Source of the DNA: Serpentinimonas sp.
GTDB taxonomy: Bacteria > Pseudomonadota > Gammaproteobacteria > Burkholderiales > Burkholderiaceae_C
Reading direction: 5' to 3'
Length of the DNA stretch: 15,452 bases
Assembly: GCA_025458665.1 (NCBI GenBank)
Contig: JALOSG010000039.1
Coordinates: 1 to 15,452 of the forward strand
In this document: positions 7,172 through 15,452 of the stretch, piece by piece
Numbering within the stretch: position 1 is the first letter of the stretch
Layout of the letters: each line of letters begins with the position of its first letter
The notes under the pieces: model-generated
What the model was told of the DNA's origin: nothing
The model's input: only the letters and a program-made list of their open reading frames with translations
Databases searched by the model: none
Translations under genes and position numbers: made by a program

Positions 7172-7186
7172 CAGTCCAGTCCGGAC

Positions 7187-7206
7187 GGCGCACCACCGGG
7201 TGCGTC
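7187..7206 (+). other. Hairpin in the petC-sspA gap
   Basis: An 8-bp stem (7187-7194 with 7199-7206, one G-T pair) closes a 4-base ACCG loop. It has no T tract and lies just upstream of the large terminator hairpin. It could help protect the 3' end of the petABC mRNA; this is inference. Confidence 0.4.
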
Positions 7207-7210
7207 TGCA

Positions 7211-7268
7211 CAGTGGTGTTGCTGTACAGCCCCAGGGCTTCCACAGCAACCCACTGTTTTTTGTTTTC
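7211..7268 (+). terminator. Strong intrinsic terminator after petABC
   Basis: CAGTGG (7211-7216) and GTTGCTGT (7218-7225) pair perfectly with ACAGCAAC (7243-7250) and CCACTG (7251-7256), giving a 14-bp stem with only T7217 bulged. The 17-base loop can form a small inner helix (AGCC with GGCT). TTTTTTGTTTTC follows at once. This is the classic form of a Rho-independent terminator. It ends about six bases before the sspA ribosome binding site, so it may also act as an attenuator for sspAB. Confidence 0.92.
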
Positions 7269-7288
7269 GTGAGCGAGGAGTTTTCATC

Positions 7289-7900
7289 ATGATGGTTTTG
7301 TACTCGGGCACTACTTGTCCCTATTCGCACCGTTGCCGTTTCGTCCTGTTCGAGAAAGGCATGGACTTCGAGATCCGCGATGTGGACCTGTACAACAAGC
7401 CCGAAGACATCGCCGTGATGAACCCGTACGGGCAAGTCCCCATTCTTGTTGAGCGGGACCTGATCCTCTACGAATCGAACATCATCAACGAGTACATCGA
7501 CGAGCGTTTCCCCCACCCGCAACTCATGCCCGGAGATCCTGTCGACCGCGCCCGCGTGCGCCTGTTTCTGCTGAACTTCGAGAAAGAGTTGTTCACTCAC
7601 GTGTCGGCGCTGGAAGCCCGTGGCAACAAGGGCAGCGACAAGACGCTGGACAAGGCCAAAAGCCACATTCGCGACCGCCTTACCCAGCTGGCCCCGGTGT
7701 TCCTGAAGAACAAGTACATGCTGGGTGAAAACTTCTCCATGCTCGATGTGGCCATTGCGCCCTTGCTATGGCGCCTGGACTACTACGGCATCGAACTGAG
7801 CAAGAACGCAGCGCCCCTGCTGAAATACGCAGAGCGCATCTTCTCGCGACCGGCGTACATTGAGGCGCTGACACCCTCCGAGAAGGTCATGCGCAAGTAA
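7289..7900 (+). CDS. sspA: Stringent starvation protein A (SspA)
   Basis: A GST-fold protein that binds RNA polymerase holoenzyme and changes transcription under starvation and acid stress; it has no known glutathione transferase activity. The 203-residue product has a thioredoxin-like N-terminal domain (about 1-78) with C10-P-Y-S, the cis-Pro region V50-P51 and E62-S63-N64, then a helical C-terminal domain (about 85-195). The P75-H76-P77 stretch matches the surface pocket known to matter in E. coli SspA. The ATG at 7289 has a good GAGGAG (7275-7280) 8 bases upstream; a second ATG follows immediately and is less well spaced. sspB starts 17 bases after the stop, so the two form an operon. No separate promoter is evident between the petABC terminator and this start. 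Confidence 0.96.
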   Translation: MMVLYSGTTCPYSHRCRFVLFEKGMDFEIRDVDLYNKPEDIAVMNPYGQVPILVERDLILYESNIINEYIDERFPHPQLMPGDPVDRARVRLFLLNFEKELFTHVSALEARGNKGSDKTLDKAKSHIRDRLTQLAPVFLKNKYMLGENFSMLDVAIAPLLWRLDYYGIELSKNAAPLLKYAERIFSRPAYIEALTPSEKVMRK

Positions 7901-7917
7901 GCGCGAACGGCAGCCCG

Positions 7918-8532
7918 ATGAGCAAGGACCCGATCCCGAGTACCCGCCCTTATCTGATCCGGGCGCTGCACGAGTGGTGTACCGATCACGGGTTTTCGCC
8001 CTACATTGCTGTCCGCGTGGACGACAGTGTGAAGGTCCCGCGTGAGCACGTGAAAAACCACGAGATCGTGCTGAACGTGAGTTACGACGCCACCGGGCAA
8101 TTGCTCCTCGGTAACGAGTTCATCGAGTTCAAGGCGCGTTTCGGTGGGGTGGCCCGCGAATTGGTCATCCCGGTGGACCACGTGGTGGCCATTTACGCCA
8201 GGGAAAACGGTCAGGGTATGGCATTCCCGGCGCCACCTGTGCCTCCCACCCAGGGTGCGACACCGACCGAGGGCTCATCTGCGGTACTGACGGCGGTCGG
8301 GGCTTCGCCCCCGGAGCCGCGGACCGAGAGCGATGCGGCGGGCGAAGCATCCACATCCATCCATGCTGGCGGCAAGGGCCTTCAGTTGGTGAGCAGCCAC
8401 AGCGACGATGCGGGCAGCGACGGTCCTGGGGATACCTCCGCAGCAACACCCCCAGCCGCGAGCGACTCCGGGCTGCCTCCCGAGCCACCCAGCACGCCAC
8501 CCACGCGACCCACGCTCACCCGGGTCAAGTAG
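7918..8532 (+). CDS. sspB: ClpXP protease specificity-enhancing factor SspB
   Basis: An adaptor that binds ssrA-tagged proteins released from stalled ribosomes and delivers them to ClpXP. The folded substrate-binding domain covers about 1-103, with R10-P-Y-L-I-R-A-L-H-E-W, F-K-A-R-F-G-G and A-I-Y-A-R-E-N-G. A disordered linker rich in Pro, Ala, Ser, Thr, Gly and Asp runs from about 104 to 196. The protein ends in R197-P-T-L-T-R-V-K204, which matches the ClpX-binding (XB) tail of E. coli SspB. At 204 residues it is longer than E. coli SspB (about 165), mainly because of the linker. The ATG at 7918 has only a weak ribosome binding site, suggesting coupling to sspA. The TAG stop is also the start of the -10 element proposed for the tRNA gene. 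Confidence 0.95.
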   Translation: MSKDPIPSTRPYLIRALHEWCTDHGFSPYIAVRVDDSVKVPREHVKNHEIVLNVSYDATGQLLLGNEFIEFKARFGGVARELVIPVDHVVAIYARENGQGMAFPAPPVPPTQGATPTEGSSAVLTAVGASPPEPRTESDAAGEASTSIHAGGKGLQLVSSHSDDAGSDGPGDTSAATPPAASDSGLPPEPPSTPPTRPTLTRVK

Positions 8533-8535
8533 AAT
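8530..8535 (+). promoter_or_regulatory. Probable -10 element for tRNA-Thr
   Basis: TAGAAT, five of six matches to the sigma-70 consensus, begins with the TAG stop codon of sspB. Transcription would start near 8542, three bases before the mature tRNA. No clear -35 is seen upstream, so read-through from sspAB may also supply the tRNA. Confidence 0.5.
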
Positions 8536-8544
8536 TCGCCGCAT

Positions 8545-8620
8545 GCCGCTTTAGCTCAGTTGGTAGAGCAACCGCCTTGTAAGCGGTAGGTCGTCAGTTC
8601 GATTCCGACAAGCGGCACCA
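8545..8620 (+). tRNA. tRNA-Thr, anticodon TGT
   Basis: A full cloverleaf can be drawn. The acceptor stem is GCCGCTT (8545-8551) with AAGCGGC (8610-8616), all seven pairs intact. The D stem is GCTC/GAGC. The anticodon stem is ACCGC/GCGGT around the loop CTTGTAA, with anticodon TGT (8578-8580). The T arm has TTCGATT in its loop. The T stem (GTCAG 8593-8597 with CCGAC 8605-8609) has one A-C mismatch. Discriminator A8617 and an encoded CCA (8618-8620) complete the gene. It reads ACA and, by wobble or modification, other Thr codons. Confidence 0.98.
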
Positions 8621-8644
8621 ACGTCCCCGTGTGACCGCGCGGAC

Positions 8645-8935
8645 TCAGGGCGTACGTACCTTGATCCTGAGGCGCCGCAGTGGTATCCCTTGCTGCTGGA
8701 GGTGCTGGGTCAGCAGTGGACCCAACTGGCGAAGCTTGCTGGCCATGGCCACGTTGGGCACCAGCAGGCACCATTCCGCATCGTCCACGGGACCGGGCGT
8801 TACGTGGGCTTGCATGGGCGGCGGTATCAGTGGTAGAACTGCGCGCAACATCGCGCCCGACTGTCGGATGCGCTCCGCCACCCGGGCCAGTTCTGGTGAA
8901 GACGCGGCCGCCTGTTGAAGGCTGAATGTACCCAT
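8645..8935 (-). CDS. DciA-like / DUF721 protein
   Basis: A 96-residue protein of the DUF721 family. The best known member, DciA, loads or activates the replicative helicase DnaB in bacteria that lack DnaC or DnaI. The visible pattern is that of the family's KH-like domain: a helix ending L-R-A-V-L-P, a strand with W-C-L-L-V-P, a helix with K-L-R-Q-L-G-P-L-L, and a last strand L-R-R-L-R-I-K-V. The ATG at 8935 is preferred; an in-frame TTG at 8986 would add 17 residues of Pro/Gly-rich sequence that do not look conserved. No ribosome binding site is evident. It converges on tRNA-Thr and diverges from the M23 gene, whose start is 71 bases away. It is short for DciA, so whether it is the functional loader or a reduced relative is uncertain. 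Confidence 0.8.
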   Translation of the reverse strand: MGTFSLQQAAASSPELARVAERIRQSGAMLRAVLPLIPPPMQAHVTPGPVDDAEWCLLVPNVAMASKLRQLGPLLTQHLQQQGIPLRRLRIKVRTP

Positions 8936-9006
8936 GGGTGCAACGCGCTGGACTTCAGGCCCCGGGCTGGTTGCCCAAGGGCCCAAGACTGAAGAGGATT
9001 CCCGAC

Positions 9007-10197
9007 ATGCAAGTCATTATCACCGACGCCTGGCTCGCACGCCGCCGCGCGCTGCATCTGGACGGTGTGCGGCTGGTGCTGGTGGCGTTGGCCGCGGCGG
9101 TTCTGGTCTCTGCCATCTCGGTGGCCGCGTACCACTGGATCCTGACCCAGCGTATTGTGGCCGCCGTCGAGGCAGAGATTGACCGGGAAGCCCGCGCAAC
9201 GCTGACATCGCCGCTCCCCGGCATTGCGCCCGACCCTGCACACGCCCACGACGCCGAGGCTGCCACAGACCCACTGGCGGCAGCCGCTCACCACGAACAC
9301 ACCACCCCATCCGGGGCAGAAACCCCCGCCAGCGCGGGCACCGCTTCGGATGATGAGAAAGGGCTGCTGGCCTCGGTGCTCGGGCCAGTAAGGCTTCTTC
9401 TTTCCACCCACAACCAGGCGGCCGAAGAACTGCATCTGCGTGAGCGGCTGGAGGCCATGGCCCAACGGGTGGGGCAGATCCAGGCGCGCATGGCGCAGCT
9501 CGAGTCGCTGAGTGAGAGGGTGGCGGGACTCGCGGGGGTGGAGCCACTGCCGCGAGGTACCGAAGGAGGTGGAGGCGTGCTGCTTCAGCCCTCGCCCCTG
9601 AGTATGGAAGATCTGGATGCCGCCTTGGGCTCGGTGGATTCCACCGCGGCTGGGCAGACCGACTGGCTGACCATGATGGAGTCGCGCTTGTACGACCAAC
9701 GGATACGCCAGTACATGATTCCCACCGAGACACCGGTCCCGGGCGTGGAACTGGGCTCCCGCTTCGGCTGGCGCATAGACCCCTTCAATGGTCAGCGTGC
9801 CATGCACAGCGGGCTGGACTTTCCCGCTCCCACTGGCACACCCATCCTGGCCGCTGCAGGCGGAGTGGTGGTGGTGTCAGACTGGCATTCGGCCTACGGC
9901 CGTATGGTGGAGATTGACCATGGCAACGGTCTGTCCACCCGCTACGCGCACGCCTCAAGGCTGAGGGTGAAGGTGGGTGATCTGGTGCGCCGCGGGCAGC
10001 ACATTGCCGACGTGGGTAACACCGGGCGATCCACAGGCCCGCACCTCCATTTCGAGGTGCTGGTTTCGGGCGTGGCCCAAAACCCTGAAGTTTTTCTGGA
10101 TGCTGGTGAACGACTGGTTCGCCAGCAGGTCACTACTCTGCAGCCAGAGGTCGGCGCTAGCCCCGGTTCGGCCGCGGGCCCTCCGCCGGGCCGCTAA
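9007..10197 (+). CDS. Membrane-anchored M23 family (LytM-domain) peptidase
   Basis: A cell-wall endopeptidase expected to cut peptide cross-links or stems in peptidoglycan from the periplasmic side. The 396-residue product has a short basic N-terminus, one membrane span (about 22-42), an Ala/His/Pro-rich linker, a predicted coiled coil (about 135-176) and a C-terminal M23 domain (about 244-366). The zinc site is intact: H267 and D271 in H-S-G-L-D and H348 in H-L-H. H315 (R-Y-A-H) and H346 complete the active site, so it should be a working enzyme and not a degenerate EnvC/NlpD-type activator. The ATG at 9007 is chosen over upstream in-frame starts because AGAGGA (8993-8998) precedes it and the anchor begins soon after. 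The tail ends G-P-P-P-G-R directly upstream of the secA leader. Confidence 0.93.
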   Translation: MQVIITDAWLARRRALHLDGVRLVLVALAAAVLVSAISVAAYHWILTQRIVAAVEAEIDREARATLTSPLPGIAPDPAHAHDAEAATDPLAAAAHHEHTTPSGAETPASAGTASDDEKGLLASVLGPVRLLLSTHNQAAEELHLRERLEAMAQRVGQIQARMAQLESLSERVAGLAGVEPLPRGTEGGGGVLLQPSPLSMEDLDAALGSVDSTAAGQTDWLTMMESRLYDQRIRQYMIPTETPVPGVELGSRFGWRIDPFNGQRAMHSGLDFPAPTGTPILAAAGGVVVVSDWHSAYGRMVEIDHGNGLSTRYAHASRLRVKVGDLVRRGQHIADVGNTGRSTGPHLHFEVLVSGVAQNPEVFLDAGERLVRQQVTTLQPEVGASPGSAAGPPPGR

Positions 10198-10200
10198 AAT
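10195..10200 (+). promoter_or_regulatory. Probable -10 element for secA
   Basis: TAAAAT, five of six matches to consensus, begins with the TAA stop codon of the M23 gene. Transcription would start at about 10206, giving a leader of about 124 bases before secA. The -35 region is GC-rich and not recognisable. Confidence 0.5.
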
Positions 10201-10210
10201 GTCTGCACGA

Positions 10211-10246
10211 CGGCCTTAGGGCCGACCAGGGTCGGGCTTTGCCTGG
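10211..10246 (+). other. First hairpins of the secA leader
   Basis: CGGCC (10211-10215) pairs with GGCCG (10220-10224) over a TTAG loop. CCAGG (10226-10230) can pair with CCTGG (10242-10246); a competing four-pair hairpin CGAC/GTCG (10223-10234) is also possible. They lie immediately after the predicted transcript start. No T tract follows, so they are not simple terminators. Confidence 0.45.
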
Positions 10247-10271
10247 CGTCCCATCTCCCAAGGAAGAATCT

Positions 10272-10320
10272 CCCCGCTGATGCAAAGACGTACGCCTCCG
10301 GAGGGGCTGCGTCGGCGGGG
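10272..10320 (+). promoter_or_regulatory. Large stem-loop covering the secA ribosome binding region
   Basis: CCCCGC (10272-10277) pairs with GCGGGG (10315-10320). Inside it, GACGTA (10287-10292) and GCCTC (10294-10298) pair with GGGGC (10303-10307) and TGCGTC (10308-10313) around a CGGA tetraloop, with C10293 bulged and G-T pairs at 10297/10304 and 10291/10309. The only purine-rich stretches near the secA start, GGAGGGG (10300-10306) and GGCGGGG (10314-10320), are both caught in these helices. The fold ends nine bases before the secA ATG, so it could limit translation initiation. Confidence 0.6.
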
Positions 10321-10329
10321 CCTGCACTT

Positions 10330-13122
<2,793 letters not shown>

Positions 13123-13163
13123 GCCTGTTCCCGTCCCACTGATTTTTTGCTGCAGGAGATACC
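13123..13163 (+). other. secA-argJ spacer
   Basis: These 41 bases contain a six-T run (13143-13148) and the argJ ribosome binding site AGGAGA (13154-13159). CAGTG (13099-13103) could pair with CACTG (13137-13141) just before the Ts, but the loop of 33 bases makes a terminator doubtful. argJ may be read from the secA transcript. Confidence 0.35.
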
Positions 13164-14405
13164 ATGGCCGTGAACTGGACCGCTCCGCTGGCCCAAGACC
13201 TGTGGCCAGTGGCGGGCGTGCGTATTGGCGTGACCGAGGCCGGCGTGCGCAAAGCCAACCGCAAAGACCTGACGGTGTTTCTGCTGGACGAAGGAGCCGC
13301 GGTGGCGGGTGTATTCACCCAGAACCGCTATTGCGCAGCCCCGGTTCAGGTGTGCCAGCAGCACCTGTCCGCCGCGCAGGCGGGCGGGCCTGGCATCCGA
13401 GCGCTGGTCATCAACACCGGCAACGCCAACGCCGGTACAGGCGCGCCGGGTTTGGCCCATGCGCGCCAGACTTGCGAGGCCATGGCGCAGCTGTTGCAGG
13501 TGGCGCCCGGCCAAATCCTGCCGTTTTCCACCGGCGTGATCATGGAGCCGCTGCCAGTGCAGCGCATTGTGGCGGGCCTGCCGGCCGCCATCGCCGATGC
13601 AGCGCCCGGCCACTGGCTCAAAGCCGCCGAAGGCATCATGACCACCGACACGGTGGCCAAAGCCGCCAGCCGCCAGATCACTTTGGACGGCAAAGCGGTG
13701 TCCATGACCGGTATTGCCAAAGGCGCGGGCATGATCCGCCCCAACATGGCCACCATGCTGGGTTTTGTGGCCACCGATGCCTGTGTGGCGCCCGAACTGC
13801 TGCCCGTGCTGGCCCGCCAACTGGCCGACCATTCGTTCAACCGCATCACAGTGGACGGCGACACGTCCACCAACGACAGCTTCATGGTGGTGGCCACGCA
13901 GAAGGCGGGCAACGCCACGATCACGTCGCTGGACAGCGCCGCCGGGCAAACGCTGCTGGCGGCCCTGCGCGAGGTGGCGCAGACCCTGGCCCACGCCATC
14001 GTGCGGGACGGTGAGGGCGCCACCAAATTCATCGCGGTGGAGGTGTCGGGCGGCCAAAACCAGGCGGAGTGCCTGCAGGTGGCTTACGCCATTGCGCATT
14101 CCCCGCTGGTGAAAACCGCCTTCTTTGCCAGCGATCCCAACCTTGGCCGTATTCTGGCGGCAGTGGGCTATGCGGGCATTTCCGACCTCGATCAGAACCT
14201 GATCGAGCTGCATCTGGACGATGTGCATGTGGTGACCCGGGGTGGCCGCCACCCCGATTACCGCGAGCCCGACGCCGCCCGCGTGATGCAGCAAAGCGAA
14301 ATCCGCGTGCGGGTGGGGCTGGGCCGGGGTGTAGCCACCGAGACCGTCTGGACCTGCGACTTTTCGCACGACTACGTCACCATCAACGCCGACTACCGCA
14401 GCTGA
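13164..14405 (+). CDS. argJ: Bifunctional glutamate N-acetyltransferase / amino-acid acetyltransferase ArgJ
   Basis: ArgJ moves the acetyl group from N-acetylornithine to glutamate, giving ornithine and recycling the acetyl group in arginine synthesis; many versions can also acetylate glutamate with acetyl-CoA. The 413-residue precursor has the autocleavage site M195-A196-T197-M-L, so the chain should split before T197 (the catalytic nucleophile) into alpha and beta subunits. K186-G-A-G-M-I-R-P-N precedes it. N-T-G-N-A-N-A (84-90) and F-S-T-G-V-I (121-126) are typical; the next residue is Met where many ArgJ have Gly. T-V-D-G-D-T-S-T-N-D-S (229-239) and the N-terminal domain are intact. A good AGGAGA lies 4 bases before the ATG. 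Whether it is mono- or bifunctional cannot be read from the sequence. Confidence 0.97.
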   Translation: MAVNWTAPLAQDLWPVAGVRIGVTEAGVRKANRKDLTVFLLDEGAAVAGVFTQNRYCAAPVQVCQQHLSAAQAGGPGIRALVINTGNANAGTGAPGLAHARQTCEAMAQLLQVAPGQILPFSTGVIMEPLPVQRIVAGLPAAIADAAPGHWLKAAEGIMTTDTVAKAASRQITLDGKAVSMTGIAKGAGMIRPNMATMLGFVATDACVAPELLPVLARQLADHSFNRITVDGDTSTNDSFMVVATQKAGNATITSLDSAAGQTLLAALREVAQTLAHAIVRDGEGATKFIAVEVSGGQNQAECLQVAYAIAHSPLVKTAFFASDPNLGRILAAVGYAGISDLDQNLIELHLDDVHVVTRGGRHPDYREPDAARVMQQSEIRVRVGLGRGVATETVWTCDFSHDYVTINADYRS

Positions 14406-14424
14406 ACCCGGCTGCACGCCACGC

Positions 14425-15300
14425 ATGAACGAACACTTTGAACGCCTGCTGCTGCGCGCCGAAGCGCTGCTGCAGCGTGTGGAGGCGGTGCTGCCTCAGC
14501 CCATGGCGCAGCCCGACTGGACTGCCTCCATCGCATTCCGTTACCGCAAGCGGGGTGCCCACGGCGTGCTGGAGCCCGTGCGGCAAGTGGCGCCGATGCG
14601 CCTGTCTGACCTGCGCGAAATTGACGACCAGAAAGAGAAAATCCAGCGCAACACCGAGCATTTCGTGCGCGGCCTGCCCGCCAACAACGTGCTGCTCACC
14701 GGTGCCCGCGGCACGGGCAAAAGCTCGCTCATCAAAGCCTGCCTGAACGAGTACGCGACGCAAGGCCTGCGGCTCATCGAGGTAGACAAGTCCGACCTCA
14801 CCGATCTGCCCGACATTGTCGATCTGGTGGCGGGCCGCCCCGAGTACTTTCTCATCTTCTGCGATGACCTGAGCTTCGAGGATGGCGAGTCGGGCTACAA
14901 GGCGCTCAAATCCATCCTCGATGGTTCGGTGTCGGCGGCCAGCCCCAATGTGCTCATCTGCGCCACCAGCAACCGGCGCCACCTGCTGCCCGAGTACATG
15001 AAGGAGAACCTGAGCTACACCCACACGCCCGATGGCGAGGTGCACCCGGGCGAGGTGGTGGAGGAGAAAATCTCGCTGTCCGAGCGGTTCGGGCTGTGGG
15101 TCAGCTTCTATCCCTTCAGCCAGGACGAATACCTCAGCGTGGTGTACCAGTGGCTGGGTCATTACGGTGTGCCAGACGCCGACTTTGAAGCGGCGCGCCC
15201 GCTGGCCCTGGTCTGGGCGTTGGAGCGGGGTTCGCGCAGTGGCCGCGTGGCCTACCAGTTCGCGCGCGATTACGCGGGCAACCGTGGCGCAGCCGCCTGA
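14425..15300 (+). CDS. DUF815 family AAA+ ATPase
   Basis: A 291-residue cytoplasmic P-loop ATPase of the DUF815 family, whose cellular function is not established. An N-terminal helical part (about 1-60) is followed by the AAA+ core: Walker A G93-A-R-G-T-G-K99-S100, Walker B I-F-C-D147-D148, a sensor-1-like C-A-T-S-N183, and R184-R185. A D-L-R-E-I-D-D-Q-K stretch (62-70) precedes the core, as in related ATPases. S-G-R-V-A-Y-Q-F-A-R-D-Y (272-283) may hold the sensor-2 arginine. It starts 19 bases after argJ without a visible Shine-Dalgarno sequence, so it is probably translated with argJ, and its end overlaps the possible start of the NUDIX gene. No partner or substrate can be named from the context. 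Confidence 0.9.
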   Translation: MNEHFERLLLRAEALLQRVEAVLPQPMAQPDWTASIAFRYRKRGAHGVLEPVRQVAPMRLSDLREIDDQKEKIQRNTEHFVRGLPANNVLLTGARGTGKSSLIKACLNEYATQGLRLIEVDKSDLTDLPDIVDLVAGRPEYFLIFCDDLSFEDGESGYKALKSILDGSVSAASPNVLICATSNRRHLLPEYMKENLSYTHTPDGEVHPGEVVEEKISLSERFGLWVSFYPFSQDEYLSVVYQWLGHYGVPDADFEAARPLALVWALERGSRSGRVAYQFARDYAGNRGAAA

Positions 15301-15452
15301 GCCTGGGGCGGCTGCCCAGGCCTCCGTTCTGGTGGCCGACGCCGAGCGGCCCCGCACCATTGACGCATCAGATACCCGTCCCGTAGTGGATGTGGCGGTG
15401 GGTATCCTGCTGCGTGCCAACGGAGAGTTTCTGCTCACGTCACGCCCCCCGG
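15284..15452 (+). CDS. NUDIX hydrolase (MutT-like), N-terminal part
   Basis: The gene runs off the window; the frame is open to the last base. It contains V-D-V-A-V-G-I-L-L-R-A-N-G-E-F-L-L-T-S-R-P-P, the first strands of a MutT-type NUDIX domain, which would sanitise 8-oxo-dGTP or a related nucleotide. The NUDIX box itself is outside the window, so activity cannot be judged. No ATG exists in a suitable place. A GTG at 15284 would overlap the DUF815 gene by 17 bases; a GTG at 15332 would start nearer to the conserved part. Neither has a good ribosome binding site. Some betaproteobacterial members carry a C-terminal thiamine-phosphate-synthase-like domain; that cannot be checked here. Confidence 0.75.
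   Translation, partial: MAQPPEPGAAAQASVLVADAERPRTIDASDTRPVVDVAVGILLRANGEFLLTSRPP

Noticed and set aside
8621..8644. Terminator after tRNA-Thr
   Set aside because: The 24 bases between the tRNA and the DciA-like stop contain no T tract and no convincing stem.

Overview
The window is an ordinary, densely packed piece of chromosome from a high-GC betaproteobacterium. The protein sequences and gene order point to Burkholderiales, most likely Comamonadaceae; I cannot fix the genus by reading. All genes except two run on the + strand. I see no insertion sequence, prophage, CRISPR array or sign of recent transfer, and no gene looks broken.

Layout. (1) 1-928: the end of tatB and all of tatC, the Tat export machinery. 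(2) 929-2164: a short gap with a tandem decamer repeat, then a convergent (-) gene for a membrane-anchored DegS/HtrA-type protease with one PDZ domain. (3) 2165-2380: the divergent upstream region. (4) 2381-4259: a NIF3-family dinuclear metal protein and pdxA, 13 bases apart. (5) 4260-7171: petA-petB-petC, the three subunits of the cytochrome bc1 complex, followed by a strong intrinsic terminator. (6) 7289-8532: sspA-sspB, then tRNA-Thr(UGU). (7) 8645-8935 (-): a short DciA/DUF721 protein. (8) 9007-10197: a membrane-anchored M23 (LytM) peptidase. (9) 10198-13122: a structured leader and secA. (10) 13164-15452: argJ, a DUF815 AAA+ ATPase, and the first part of a NUDIX hydrolase that runs off the end.

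How they work together. Much of the window concerns moving proteins across the inner membrane and keeping the envelope in order: TatBC (folded proteins), SecA (unfolded proteins), a periplasmic protease and a periplasmic cell-wall peptidase. The bc1 genes need both routes. The Rieske subunit carries a twin-arginine signal, while cytochrome c1 has a Sec-type signal peptide. SspA/SspB link RNA polymerase and ClpXP proteolysis to stress. pdxA (vitamin B6), argJ (arginine), tRNA-Thr, DciA (helicase loading) and NUDIX are housekeeping neighbours.

The points most worth a second look are regulatory. The secA leader can fold so that its weak ribosome binding site is paired, and an out-of-frame small ORF crosses that fold. 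The exported M23 protein just upstream of secA ends in Pro-Pro-Pro-Gly-Arg, a ribosome-slowing type of sequence in the position SecM occupies in E. coli. The petABC terminator sits directly against the sspA ribosome binding site, leaving no room for a promoter. Three probable -10 elements overlap the stop codon of the preceding gene. I do not see a clearly new biological system; these are testable hypotheses.
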